42,608 nucleotides of DNA, from contig CACJZM010000008.1 in assembly GCA_902597895.1 (NCBI GenBank), positions 1 through 42,608 on the forward strand. Reading direction: 5' to 3'. The position numbers and the translations under genes were made by a program. Below are positions 17,831 through 26,331 of this stretch, piece after piece. The notes below the pieces were generated by a model. It searched no databases and was not told the DNA's origin. It saw only the letters and a program-made list of their open reading frames with translations. The DNA is from an uncultured Pelagibacteraceae bacterium. Lineage in GTDB: Bacteria > Pseudomonadota > Alphaproteobacteria > Pelagibacterales > Pelagibacteraceae. How positions within the stretch are numbered: position 1 is the stretch's first letter; every line of letters begins with the position of its first letter.

Positions 17831-18400
17831 ATGTTTCTAAAATTTTCTCAAATAACTTTTTTCTATTTCCTTTTACTTTCTCAAGTAAATGGGGCTGAAA
17901 GTGGAGGAATGCCTCAACTCAATCCTGAGTTTTGGTTTTCACAAATTTTTTGGCTAATCATTACTTTTGGCTTTATGTTTGTAGTTTTGTCTAAATTAGT
18001 TTTGCCTAAAATTAGTGAAAATCTTGAGACTAGAAAGGCACAAATTTCGGAAAATATTGAGTCTGCTGAAAAACAAAGATTAGAAAGTGAAAATAAAATA
18101 AAAGAGTATAATAAATTAATTCTGGAAAGTAAAAATGAAGCAAAAAATTACTTTAACCAAGCTCGAGAAAAAATCTTGAAAGATGTGGATAAAAAAAGAG
18201 AAAATTTAGAAAAAGAAATTAATGAAGAAATAAGCAAAGCTGAGAAAGAAATAGAAGATCTTAAAAACAAGTCCCCAGATAAAGTAAGAAAGATAGCTAT
18301 AGAAACATCTTCTGATTTAATTAAACAAGTTATTGGTGTTGATGTAAATAATAGCAGTATTTCAGCAATAGTAGAGGATATTTCAAGAAAGAGAAATTAA
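17831..18400 (+). CDS. F0 ATP synthase subunit b' (AtpG/AtpF')
   Basis: One of two peripheral-stalk b-type subunits, as usual in alphaproteobacteria and phototrophs. The 189-aa product has a leading hydrophobic stretch resembling a signal peptide (1-21), then the conserved membrane anchor (PQLNPEFWFSQIFWLIITFG, about 28-47). A long charged coiled coil follows, reaching to the C-terminal segment that meets F1. It starts 3 bases after atpE and ends 2 bases before the second b subunit. Confidence 0.93.
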   Translation: MFLKFSQITFFYFLLLSQVNGAESGGMPQLNPEFWFSQIFWLIITFGFMFVVLSKLVLPKISENLETRKAQISENIESAEKQRLESENKIKEYNKLILESKNEAKNYFNQAREKILKDVDKKRENLEKEINEEISKAEKEIEDLKNKSPDKVRKIAIETSSDLIKQVIGVDVNNSSISAIVEDISRKRN

Positions 18401-18402
18401 TT

Positions 18403-18900
18403 ATGATAATTGATGCAACATTTTGGGTAGCAATTTCTTTTTTCCTTTTTTTTGGTTTGTTAGTTTACTTTAAAATACCACAAAAAATTAATGAAACATT
18501 AAGTGGTCTTATAACTAATATTAAAAACGAGATTGAAGAAAGTGAAAAGTTAAGGAATGAAGCTAGGACTCTTTTAGAAAATGCGCAAATAAAACTTGAT
18601 AGTGCAAAAAAAGAAAAGGATAAAATAATTAATCAATCAAAAAAAGAGAGTGAAAGGTTGGTTATAGAAATAAATGAAAAATTTCATAAATCTGCTGAAA
18701 TAAAAAAAAAAGTTGCTGAAACAAAAATTTATCAAATGAAAGAAGCTGCTATTAAAGAAATTAAAGATACATCAGTCAAAATAGCAATAGATTCTGTGAA
18801 AAAAATAATATCTACTTCTATAGATAAAAATAAACTTGATGCTATCTTTGAAAGAGATCTTGAAGAAGCTAAGAACGAGTTAAAAAAAATTAACTCATAA
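18403..18900 (+). CDS. atpF: F0 ATP synthase subunit b
   Basis: Second peripheral-stalk subunit, 165 aa, with one N-terminal membrane helix (about 4-24, ATFWVAISFFLFFGLLVYF) and a long lysine/glutamate-rich coiled coil. It ends the F0 gene run. The F1 genes (delta, alpha, gamma, beta, epsilon) are not in this window, consistent with the separate F0 and F1 operons of alphaproteobacteria. Only 39 bases separate it from crtI, with no convincing terminator hairpin between. Confidence 0.94.
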   Translation: MIIDATFWVAISFFLFFGLLVYFKIPQKINETLSGLITNIKNEIEESEKLRNEARTLLENAQIKLDSAKKEKDKIINQSKKESERLVIEINEKFHKSAEIKKKVAETKIYQMKEAAIKEIKDTSVKIAIDSVKKIISTSIDKNKLDAIFERDLEEAKNELKKINS

Positions 18901-18939
18901 TACCCTTACATTTTTTAAAAAAAACTATAAATTATAAAA

Positions 18940-20400
18940 ATGAATTCTATTGTGATTGGTTCCGGATTTGGTGGAATTGCTGCAGCGCTCCGCTTAAAGG
19001 CTAAAGGATACAACGTAACATTAATTGAAAAACATCCTGATCTTGGAGGAAGAGCAAGAGTATTTTCAAAAAATGGATTTATATTTGATGGTGGCCCAAC
19101 TGTTATAACCGCGCCATATTTAATAAATGAACTATTTGAAATGTATAAAAAAAATCCAAAAGATTACATAAATATTTCTCCTCTAAAAATTTGGTATCAA
19201 TTTATTTTTGAGGATAAATCAAAATTTAACTATTCAGGGGATGAAGATGATATGAAGAAGCAAATAGAGAAAATTAGCAAAGAAGACGTTCTGGGTTATG
19301 AGAAATTAGTAAAATTCACTAAAAAGATTTTTGATAAAGGTTTTACTGAACTTGCTGATATACCTTTTGATAAACCTTTAGTCATGTTTAAACAATTGCC
19401 AGCTTTACTAAAACTTAGAAGTTATAAATCTGTATATTCGTTAGTTTCTTCTTATGTAAAAAATGAAAAATTAAGAAGGATGTTAAGTATGCATCCTTTA
19501 TTAGTTGGTGGAAATCCTTTTACTACAACGTCTATATATGGACTAATTTTATATTTAGAAAAAAAATGGGGAATACATTACTCAATGGGAGGAACTGGTA
19601 ATATCATTAAAGGATTTGAAAAATTGATGAATGAGGAAGGTATTATAATTATTAAAGGACACGAAGTAAGTAAGATACTTTCAAATGGAAATAAAATTAT
19701 AGGAGTCCAACTTGACAATGAAAAAAAAATAAATGCTGATCATGTTATTTGTAATGCTGATCCCCCAGCTGTTTATGATGAATTATTAAAAAGTAAAAAT
19801 AATACTTCAATGTTATTTAATTGGAAAAAAAGTAGGATGGAATACTCAATGGGTTTATTTGTTTATTATTTTGGGACAAAAAAAACTTTTCCAAACGTTG
19901 AGCATCATACAATTAAATTTGGAAATAAATATAAAGAACATCTTGATGACATATTTAATAATAAAAAATTAAATAGTGATATTAGCTATTACCTTCATAG
20001 ACCTTCTGCTACAGATAAATCTATGGCTCCAGAGGGAAATGATTGTTTTTATGTTTTGGTTCCAGTCCCTAATAATCAGTCAAAAATAGATTGGAAAATC
20101 GAAGGTGAAAAAATGAAGAATTTAGTAATTGATAAAATGGAAAAAGATTTAATGCCCAATCTTCGTGAAAACATTATAGAGGATTTTTATCTAACACCAG
20201 ATTATTTTGAAAAAGAGCTTAATACAAAATATGGTTCAGGTTTTTCAATTCAACCAAAATTCTCCCAATCAGCATATTTTAGATTTCATAATAAATCAGA
20301 ATTATATGATGGACTTTATTTTGTAGGGGCTGGTGTTCATCCTGGAGCTGGTGTTCCAGGTGTACTTTCATCTGCAAAAGTCTTGGATAAAATAATTTAA
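18940..20400 (+). CDS. crtI: Phytoene desaturase
   Basis: FAD-dependent desaturase converting phytoene to lycopene. The 486-aa product starts with the dinucleotide-binding motif IVIGSGFGGIAAALRL (4-19), then KHPDLGGRARVF and FDGGPTVIT. It ends with the family signature LYFVGAGVHPGAGVPGVLSS. It is the first gene of a crtI-crtB-crtY-blh run that makes retinal. No crtE (geranylgeranyl diphosphate synthase) is present in the window. The stop overlaps the crtB start by one base. Confidence 0.97.
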   Translation: MNSIVIGSGFGGIAAALRLKAKGYNVTLIEKHPDLGGRARVFSKNGFIFDGGPTVITAPYLINELFEMYKKNPKDYINISPLKIWYQFIFEDKSKFNYSGDEDDMKKQIEKISKEDVLGYEKLVKFTKKIFDKGFTELADIPFDKPLVMFKQLPALLKLRSYKSVYSLVSSYVKNEKLRRMLSMHPLLVGGNPFTTTSIYGLILYLEKKWGIHYSMGGTGNIIKGFEKLMNEEGIIIIKGHEVSKILSNGNKIIGVQLDNEKKINADHVICNADPPAVYDELLKSKNNTSMLFNWKKSRMEYSMGLFVYYFGTKKTFPNVEHHTIKFGNKYKEHLDDIFNNKKLNSDISYYLHRPSATDKSMAPEGNDCFYVLVPVPNNQSKIDWKIEGEKMKNLVIDKMEKDLMPNLRENIIEDFYLTPDYFEKELNTKYGSGFSIQPKFSQSAYFRFHNKSELYDGLYFVGAGVHPGAGVPGVLSSAKVLDKII

Positions 20401-21296
20401 TGATAATTAAAGAAACAAATTATCTTGCTCTTTTTGCAAAATCTTTCAATTGGGCTGGTTTTTTTCTACCTAAAGATACTTATGAGGAGTGTTCTAAACT
20501 TTATGCCTTTTGCAGAGTTCTTGATGATTTAGCAGATGCTAATCAAGATTTAGAAATTAAAAAAGAAAGATTTAAAGAGTTAAAAGAAATTTTTAAAGAA
20601 ATAGAAACTCTAAAAAATAATGATTTACAATCATCAACATTCGTAAAAAATAAAGTAGTAATTTCAGATATGATTGTTGTTTCTGAGGATAAAAAAATAC
20701 CTGATGTAGTAATTAAAGATTTAGTGGACGGAGTAGAGTCAGATCTTAAAGATAAAATTCAATTTAACACAGTAAAAGAATTACTTGTTTATTCTTACAG
20801 AGTTGCAGGAACGGTAGGACTAATGATGGCTAAAATTTTAAATGTAAGTGATAAACGTGCTTTAAAAGGAGCAATTGATTTAGGAATTGCTATGCAACTT
20901 ACAAATATTTCTAGGGATGTCGTAGAGGACTATAAAATGAATAGGGAATACATTAAAGATGACTTTGAAAACATTAAATCAACTTTAAAGTTGGCAGATA
21001 TGTTTTATGAAAGTTCATTTAGTTCACTGAAAAGAATTCCAATTAGATATAGATTTGCAATTATAGTTGCAAGAAGAGTTTATAGACAGATTGGAAGAGA
21101 AATAATAAAAAAAAAAAATATTGAAAATTACAAAAGATCTGGAAAAATTTATGTAGATAATTTTGGAAAAATCACCCAAACAATTCTATCTTTTGTTGAT
21201 TTAATAAAGCTTTTTTTCGTAAAAATTGAAAAACATCAAAGATCACAAGAACATGATATTATTAAATCAGAAATTAATTTAAATGAGAGAATTTGA
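20400..21296 (+). CDS. crtB: Phytoene synthase
   Basis: Condenses two geranylgeranyl diphosphates into phytoene. The 298-aa product contains the two aspartate-rich magnesium/diphosphate motifs DDLAD (42-46) and RDVVED (172-177, within the longer LTNISRDVVEDY). It also has the YSYRVAGTVGLMMA helix. It overlaps crtI by one base and crtY by 14 bases, so expression is likely coupled. Confidence 0.96.
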   Translation: MIIKETNYLALFAKSFNWAGFFLPKDTYEECSKLYAFCRVLDDLADANQDLEIKKERFKELKEIFKEIETLKNNDLQSSTFVKNKVVISDMIVVSEDKKIPDVVIKDLVDGVESDLKDKIQFNTVKELLVYSYRVAGTVGLMMAKILNVSDKRALKGAIDLGIAMQLTNISRDVVEDYKMNREYIKDDFENIKSTLKLADMFYESSFSSLKRIPIRYRFAIIVARRVYRQIGREIIKKKNIENYKRSGKIYVDNFGKITQTILSFVDLIKLFFVKIEKHQRSQEHDIIKSEINLNERI

Positions 21297-22350
21297 TTAT
21301 ATTATTATAGGGGGTGGTTGTGCTGGTCTTTCACTTGCCTATGAATTAGAAATCAATCAAAAATTAAAAGATAAATCATTAGCAATTATTGAACCAAGGG
21401 AGGAATACAAAAGAGATAAAACTTGGTCCTTTTGGAAGGTAATAGATCATAATTTTGAGGATTGTGTAAAAAAAAGTTGGGATAATTTTACAATTAATAT
21501 TCCAGGAAATACAAAACATATTGAATGTAAAAATACACCATATCAAACAATTGATAGCGGCCTGTTTTATTTAAAAATAATCAACACCTTAAAAAAAAAT
21601 AAAAATATAAATTTTTTTAAAAATATCAATGAAGTAGATATAAAAGATTCTTTTATATTTAACAGTTTATCAGACAATCATTATGATAAATCAAATTTAT
21701 GGCAACACTTCTCAGGTTTTGAGATTGAAACAGACAAAGATTTATTTGACGATAAAATTTTCAATTTGATGGATTTTGATTGTGATCAAAAAAACAGTGT
21801 TCATTTTTTTTATACGCTTCCATTCTCAAAAAAAAAAGCACTAATAGAGACTACTTGGCTTTCAGATCTAAATAATAATTCTCTTCAAGATTATGAGAAA
21901 CAGTTAAAAGATTATATTGAAAATCATTTAAATATTAAAAAATATAAAATTAGTTTTACCGAAACAGGGGCTATTCCTTTATTTGATCTAAGAAATGAAC
22001 AAAAAATTAATCAAATAAATATTGGAACAGCTGGCGGTATGACTAGATTAAGCACAGGTTACACTTTTTTAAATATTCAGGAGCACAGTAAATATATTAC
22101 AAAAAACATTGAAAATATAAAAAATCATAAGAAATTTACTATTATTACAAAGAAATATAAATATTTAGATAATATTTTTTTAAAAGTACTTAAAAAGAAT
22201 CCTGAAAAAATGTCCAAAATTTTTTTTAAAATGTTTCTTAGTTCACCGAGCACTGTTATAAATTTTTTATCAAATAAAAGTAATTTTTTTGAGGATATAG
22301 CTATAATTTCGAAAATGCCAAAGTGGACTTTTATAAAAGAGATAATTTAA
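21283..22350 (+). CDS. crtY: Lycopene beta-cyclase (CrtY type)
   Basis: Flavin-dependent cyclase that closes both ends of lycopene to give beta-carotene. The 355-aa product starts with FDYIIIGGGCAGLSLAYELE (4-23), the family nucleotide-binding motif. It continues with the KTWSFW segment and the conserved NIGTAGGMTRLSTGYTF region near the C-terminus. It lies between crtB and blh with one base before blh. Confidence 0.95.
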   Translation: MREFDYIIIGGGCAGLSLAYELEINQKLKDKSLAIIEPREEYKRDKTWSFWKVIDHNFEDCVKKSWDNFTINIPGNTKHIECKNTPYQTIDSGLFYLKIINTLKKNKNINFFKNINEVDIKDSFIFNSLSDNHYDKSNLWQHFSGFEIETDKDLFDDKIFNLMDFDCDQKNSVHFFYTLPFSKKKALIETTWLSDLNNNSLQDYEKQLKDYIENHLNIKKYKISFTETGAIPLFDLRNEQKINQINIGTAGGMTRLSTGYTFLNIQEHSKYITKNIENIKNHKKFTIITKKYKYLDNIFLKVLKKNPEKMSKIFFKMFLSSPSTVINFLSNKSNFFEDIAIISKMPKWTFIKEII

Positions 22351-22351
22351 A

Positions 22352-23284
22352 ATGAGTCAAGTTATTAAAAAAATTAATTTTAACCATTCTTTTATTTTTT
22401 TTATATTTTGTAATATTTTTTCCTTATTAATCTTTAAAATGAATATTAATATTTCACCGTTAATTTGCTTATTTTTAATTTTATTAATTGGTGTATCACA
22501 CGGCTCATTAGATCATATAAAAGGAAAAAAATTATTTGAAATTTTAAAAATTAAAAATATTTCTTCTTTTTATCTAATTTATATTTTAATTACTTTTTTT
22601 ATAGTTATTTTATGGATTTTTTTACCTACCTTTTCTTTAATAATTTTTCTAATAATCGCTTCCTTTCATTTTGGTAAGGAAGATACTGAGTTTTTATTTT
22701 TCGAAAGATCATACCCAATTCAGTTAATGTATTTATTAAAAGGATCATTGGTAATATTGGCTCCCATGTATTTTCACTTTGATGAGACAATATCTATTTT
22801 TAAATTGCTATTAGTTGAAAATGAAACTTTTTATACAATATTAAGTTTTGTAGAAGAAAAAAATATCTTACTTTTAAGTATAATAATAAGTTCTATTTCA
22901 AGTATTTATTTATTTACAAAGCAGTTTGAGATAAAAAAATTTACTATTTTTTTAGATTATTTTTCAATTATATTATTAAATTATTTTCTTTCACCATTAG
23001 TAGCATTTACAATGTATTTTTGCTTCCTACACTCAATAAGACATAGCATTACATTAGTATTTGAAATAGATAAAAATAATCTTAAAAATGGTGTATTAAC
23101 ATTTATTAAAAAAGCAATGCCATTAACATTTTTAACTGCTGTTTTATGTATAGTTGGTCTATACTTTTTAAATAAAAATTATGGTTTTGATAATTCAATT
23201 TTAAAATTAATTTTTATTGGTTTGGCGTCATTAACCTTTCCACATATATTGCTAGAATATTTTTTAGAAAAAAATGAAAAATAA
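22352..23284 (+). CDS. blh: Beta-carotene 15,15'-dioxygenase, Brp/Blh family
   Basis: Splits beta-carotene into two retinals, the chromophore of proteorhodopsin-type pumps. The 310-aa product is strongly hydrophobic (several membrane helices). It has the family's conserved histidines: GVSHGSLDH (47-55), SFHFGKEDTEF, FLHSIRHS and TFPHILLEYF. These are the expected iron ligands. It completes a retinal pathway, implying that the organism has a rhodopsin gene elsewhere. The coding end overlaps ispH by 11 bases. Confidence 0.94.
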   Translation: MSQVIKKINFNHSFIFFIFCNIFSLLIFKMNINISPLICLFLILLIGVSHGSLDHIKGKKLFEILKIKNISSFYLIYILITFFIVILWIFLPTFSLIIFLIIASFHFGKEDTEFLFFERSYPIQLMYLLKGSLVILAPMYFHFDETISIFKLLLVENETFYTILSFVEEKNILLLSIIISSISSIYLFTKQFEIKKFTIFLDYFSIILLNYFLSPLVAFTMYFCFLHSIRHSITLVFEIDKNNLKNGVLTFIKKAMPLTFLTAVLCIVGLYFLNKNYGFDNSILKLIFIGLASLTFPHILLEYFLEKNEK

Positions 23285-24218
23285 AGAACTCAAAATATTG
23301 CTTTCAGCTCCTAGAGGTTTTTGTGCTGGAGTAGAAAGAGCAATTGAAATTGTTGAAAAATCGATTAAGAAGTTCGGAGCTCCAGTTTATGTTCGACATG
23401 AAATAGTTCATAATAAATATGTTGTTGATGATTTAAAAAATAAAGGAGCAATATTTGTAGAAGAGCTTGAAGAGATTGAAGACAAATCAAGACCAGTAAT
23501 ATTCTCAGCTCATGGTGTACCAAAAAAAATTCCTGAGGATGCAAAAAGTTATAATATGACTTTTGTAGATGCTACCTGTCCTCTTGTTTCAAAGGTTCAT
23601 AGAGAAGCAGAAAATCTAAATAAATCTGGATATCATTTAATATTAATTGGTCATGAAAGTCATCCTGAGGTTGTTGGAACAATGGGCCAATTACCCAAAG
23701 GTTCTATCGATCTTATTCAAGATGAAGAGGAAGCAAAAAATTATAAATTTGATAAAAAAAAACAAATTGCTTTTGTAACTCAAACAACTTTGTCTGTTGA
23801 TGATACAAAGGATATAATAAAAATTTTAAAAGAACGTTTTCCAAATATACGTGAACCCTTAAAAGAAGATATTTGCTACGCAACTACAAATCGACAAATG
23901 GCTGTTAAGAATATTGCAAAAAAGTGTGATATGTTTTTTGTTATAGGTAGTAGAAACTCATCTAATTCTGTTAGGTTAGTTGAAGTTGCAAAAAAATCAG
24001 GATGTTTAAAATCTCATTTAATCCATTCACAAAGTGAAATACCTTATGATTTAATAGAAAACTCAAATACAATTGGAATTTCCTCTGGAGCTTCCGCCCC
24101 AGAAGTTTTGGTTGAAAATTTTATTAAGGAATTGAAAAAAAGATTTATTGTTACTATAGATGAGGTAGAAATAATAAAAGAAAACGTAACTTTTAAAGTC
24201 CCTAAAAAATTAAATTAA
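23274..24218 (+). CDS. ispH: 4-hydroxy-3-methylbut-2-enyl diphosphate reductase
   Basis: Last enzyme of the MEP pathway, a [4Fe-4S] protein that yields IPP and DMAPP. The 314-aa product has cluster cysteines C17 (APRGFCAGVERA), C102 (DATCPLVSKVH) and C201 (DICYATTNRQ). It also has the GHESHPEVVGT and GSRNSSNSVRL motifs. It overlaps blh and abuts thrB (TAAATG). The ispH-thrB-rnhA order is an old alphaproteobacterial arrangement (recollection), onto which the crt genes appear to have been joined. Confidence 0.97.
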   Translation: MKNKELKILLSAPRGFCAGVERAIEIVEKSIKKFGAPVYVRHEIVHNKYVVDDLKNKGAIFVEELEEIEDKSRPVIFSAHGVPKKIPEDAKSYNMTFVDATCPLVSKVHREAENLNKSGYHLILIGHESHPEVVGTMGQLPKGSIDLIQDEEEAKNYKFDKKKQIAFVTQTTLSVDDTKDIIKILKERFPNIREPLKEDICYATTNRQMAVKNIAKKCDMFFVIGSRNSSNSVRLVEVAKKSGCLKSHLIHSQSEIPYDLIENSNTIGISSGASAPEVLVENFIKELKKRFIVTIDEVEIIKENVTFKVPKKLN

Positions 24219-25187
24219 ATGGCTGTTTATACAAAGATAAACTCAACAATAATTTCATCAATTGAAAATAGTTACAGCATAGGAAAAATAATAAAATTTA
24301 GTGGTATTAAAAAAGGAATAGAAAATACTAATTATTTTATTAAGACAAATAAGAAAAAATTTATACTTACAATTTTTGAAAAACGGGTAAATTCAAAAGA
24401 TCTTCCGTTCTTTATGAATTTAATGTCTGGGCTCCATAAATTAAAGATTAAATGCCCAATGCCTATTAAAAATAAAAAGGGTAGTTATTTATTTAAAATA
24501 AAAAAAAAACAAGCTTGTATAGTTACATTTCTTGATGGAAAAGACAAAAGCGAGTTAACTGCAAAAGACTGTTATGTTGTTGGAAAAAATATTGGAAAAT
24601 TACATAAAGCGTCAAAAAAACTTAAAATCTTCAGGAAAAATTCAATGTCGATAAATTCTTGGGGACCGCTCTTAAATAAGATCGATAATAGAATAAACAA
24701 AGTTTCAAAAAATTTAAAGAATTCAATGAAACATGACCTAAATGATATTAAGCAGAAATGGCCTAAAAATTTACCAAAGGGTATTATTCATGGTGATTTG
24801 TTTATAGATAATATTTTCTTTTATAAGAGAAAATTTCTTGGGTACATTGATTTTTATTTTTCTTGCAACGATTTTTTAGCTTATGAATTAGCTATTTGCA
24901 TAAACGCACTTTGTTTTAAAAAAAAAAGAAGTTCCTTTATATTTGATAAAAAAAAATCGACTAATCTTATTAGAGGTTATGAGTCTATTAGAAAATTAAA
25001 TGGAAATGAAAAGAAATACTTTAATGTTCTGTGTCGTGGATCCGCTTTGAGATATTTGCTAACTAGAGCATATGATTATTTAAATACACCAAAAAATGCT
25101 ATAATTAAAATTAAAGATCCAAAAGAATATATTAAAAAGTTAAATTTTCATCGTCAAGTAAAGTCATACAACAATTATATTAATTAA
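24219..25187 (+). CDS. thrB: Homoserine kinase (aminoglycoside-kinase fold, ThrB type)
   Basis: Phosphorylates homoserine for threonine synthesis. The 322-aa product belongs to the choline/aminoglycoside-kinase-like ThrB family, not the GHMP family. It has the nucleotide-binding FSGIKKGIENTNYFI region (27-41), the catalytic HGDLFIDN (191-198) and the metal-binding DFYFS (211-215). Position between ispH and rnhA matches alphaproteobacterial thrB. Threonine synthase, the next step, lies 2.5 kb away on the other strand. It shares TAATG with rnhA. Confidence 0.93.
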   Translation: MAVYTKINSTIISSIENSYSIGKIIKFSGIKKGIENTNYFIKTNKKKFILTIFEKRVNSKDLPFFMNLMSGLHKLKIKCPMPIKNKKGSYLFKIKKKQACIVTFLDGKDKSELTAKDCYVVGKNIGKLHKASKKLKIFRKNSMSINSWGPLLNKIDNRINKVSKNLKNSMKHDLNDIKQKWPKNLPKGIIHGDLFIDNIFFYKRKFLGYIDFYFSCNDFLAYELAICINALCFKKKRSSFIFDKKKSTNLIRGYESIRKLNGNEKKYFNVLCRGSALRYLLTRAYDYLNTPKNAIIKIKDPKEYIKKLNFHRQVKSYNNYIN

Positions 25188-25609
25188 TGATTAAAGTTTA
25201 TACTGATGGTTCTTGCTTAGAAAATCCTGGAAACGGTGGATGGGCAGCAATAATTATTGATGATGGAAAAAAGACTCAAATAAAAGGAAGTAAAAAAAAT
25301 ACTACAAATAATCAAATGGAGTTAATGGCTCCAATTGAAGCTTTAAAGAAAATTCCTAAAGGTAGTAAAGTTCAAATTTTTACAGATTCTAAATATGTAA
25401 AATCAGGAATTACAGAGTGGATCAATAACTGGAAAAAAAATGGGTGGAAAACTGCAAATAAACAAAAAGTTAAAAATAAAGATCTTTGGGTAGAACTTGA
25501 TCTGCTTTCAAGTCAATTTGATATAAAATGGAGCTGGGTAAAAGCACATTCCACTGATAAGTTAAATAATGAAGTAGACTTAATTGCTAGAGAAGCAGCA
25601 AATTTATAA
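25187..25609 (+). CDS. rnhA: Ribonuclease HI
   Basis: Degrades RNA in RNA-DNA hybrids. The 140-aa product is of bacterial RNase HI length with acidic catalytic residues in YTDGSC (D7), NNQMELMAPIEAL (the glutamate), FTDSKYVKSGI and the final NNEVDLIAREAA. It includes the basic protrusion segment WINNWKKNGWKTANKQKVKN. The stop codon is followed directly by the first copy of the island repeat (from 25610). Confidence 0.97.
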   Translation: MIKVYTDGSCLENPGNGGWAAIIIDDGKKTQIKGSKKNTTNNQMELMAPIEALKKIPKGSKVQIFTDSKYVKSGITEWINNWKKNGWKTANKQKVKNKDLWVELDLLSSQFDIKWSWVKAHSTDKLNNEVDLIAREAANL

Positions 25610-25611
25610 AT

Positions 25612-25640
25612 GGGGCACCTGGCAACAGAACGCCCCTTTT
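25612..25640 (+). terminator. Island repeat copy 1: intrinsic terminator of rnhA
   Basis: GGGGC (25612-25616) pairs with GCCCC (25632-25636) and is followed by TTTT. Inside the loop, CTG-GCAA-CAG can form a second short stem closed by a GNRA-type tetraloop. It begins 3 bases after the rnhA stop, so it is well placed as the rnhA terminator. The 29 bases from 25610 are identical to those of copy 3. Confidence 0.7.
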
Positions 25641-25681
25641 AATTCATTGAAGTTCTCTTATAAAAAATATACTCTTTTTTA

Positions 25682-25846
25682 ATGCAAATACTTGGTTACA
25701 TTTTAATAGCACTTGGTGTAGCAGATTTCTTATTAGGAAATTTTGGAAACATAAATCTAACAGGATTTATGGGACCATTATCATCATTTACTCCTATTAT
25801 ATTAATAGTTGTTGGTGGTTTGTTGACTCGAGTTGGAAATAAATAA
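25682..25846 (+). CDS. Small two-helix membrane protein, 54 aa
   Basis: A 54-codon frame, ATG 25682 to TAA 25844-25846, filling the first island cassette. It predicts two hydrophobic helices: LGYILIALGVADFLLGNF near the N-terminus, and FTPIILIVVGGLLTRVG at the C-terminus. It resembles the 69-aa protein of the next cassette: both read L-G-x-I-L, a D-x-L-L-x-x-F segment, then S-x-F-x-P and an ending in G-N. By eye, about 20 of roughly 52 positions agree. No function is recognised. Confidence 0.6.
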   Translation: MQILGYILIALGVADFLLGNFGNINLTGFMGPLSSFTPIILIVVGGLLTRVGNK

Positions 25847-25860
25847 TTATAGTTTAAGGT

Positions 25861-25882
25861 CACCTGGCAACAGAACGCCCCT
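25861..25882 (+). repeat. Island repeat copy 2 (degenerate outer stem)
   Basis: CACCTGGCAACAGAACGCCC continues to CT at 25882 and matches copies 1 and 3 over 22 bases. Upstream, however, the bases read AAGGT where the others have ATGGGG, which weakens the outer GGGGC/GCCCC stem. The inner CTG-GCAA-CAG hairpin is intact. No T-tract follows. It therefore marks a cassette boundary but is a poor terminator as it stands. Confidence 0.8.
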
Positions 25883-25890
25883 CAAAAACT

Positions 25891-26058
25891 TTATTTTTTA
25901 TATCCTGAGCAATATTTTGCTGCAGTTCTATGCGAATAATTATTTTCTATCAATTTATCCATACAATTTGCCAGAGGATCATTTAAAGATGATAAATAAA
26001 TTCCTACGGAAACTATTATTGCTCCAATTATAATTGCATTTGGGATATTAATTTTCAT
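25891..26058 (-). CDS. Small anchored protein, 55 aa
   Basis: Starts at ATG 26058, four bases after the 69-aa gene's stop, so the two look like an operon. Residues 5-22 (about IPNAIIIGAIIVSVGIYL) form one membrane or signal helix. The remainder is soluble with two cysteines in NCMDKLIENNYS and KYCSGYKK, which could form a disulphide outside the cytoplasm. The frame is open further upstream, but that extension lies over the 69-aa gene. No function is recognised. Confidence 0.6.
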   Translation of the reverse strand: MKINIPNAIIIGAIIVSVGIYLSSLNDPLANCMDKLIENNYSHRTAAKYCSGYKK

Positions 26059-26062
26059 TAGT

Positions 26063-26272
26063 CTAATTCCAATTTCCAAAAAGACCAGAACATTGATTTC
26101 CAGTTTGTAATAATAAATAAACCCCCAAGCATATAAAAGCATAAGGAGCAAAGTAAGAAAATTTTCCAAAACCAACTTTATGTGCTAAGTCAAAGTTAAA
26201 TCTGGATAGCAGAATATCAGTACCTGCTAGTATTGCTAATATTTGTCCTAATGAATGCATTAATTCACACAT
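26063..26272 (-). CDS. Small two-helix membrane protein, 69 aa
   Basis: ATG 26272 is preceded by AAGGAG (26288-26283 on the minus strand) with a 10-base spacer, one of the few good ribosome-binding sites in the window, which supports a real gene. Two hydrophobic helices are predicted (about 8-22 and 41-56). It appears to be a distant paralogue of the 54-aa protein in the neighbouring cassette (shared L-G-x-I-L, D-x-L-L-x-x-F, S-x-F-x-P, final G-N). The function is unknown. Confidence 0.7.
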   Translation of the reverse strand: MCELMHSLGQILAILAGTDILLSRFNFDLAHKVGFGKFSYFAPYAFICLGVYLLLQTGNQCSGLFGNWN

Positions 26273-26331
26273 ATTTATTTTTCTCCTTTTTAATCATTAA
26301 GAGAAATTTATTAGATTTTTTTTATTAAGTA

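Noticed and set aside
18901-18939. Terminator between atpF and crtI
   Set aside because: The gap has A and T runs (ATTTTTTAAAAAAAAC) but no GC-containing stem, so I do not call a terminator.
25833-26033. Plus-strand open frame of 66 codons
   Set aside because: It starts at a TTG inside the end of the 54-aa gene, runs through repeat copy 2 and is antisense to the 55-aa gene, which has better support.
26059-26175. N-terminal extension of the 55-aa protein to 94 residues
   Set aside because: The extension overlaps the 69-aa gene, which has a good ribosome-binding site; the ATG at 26058 follows that gene's stop by four bases.
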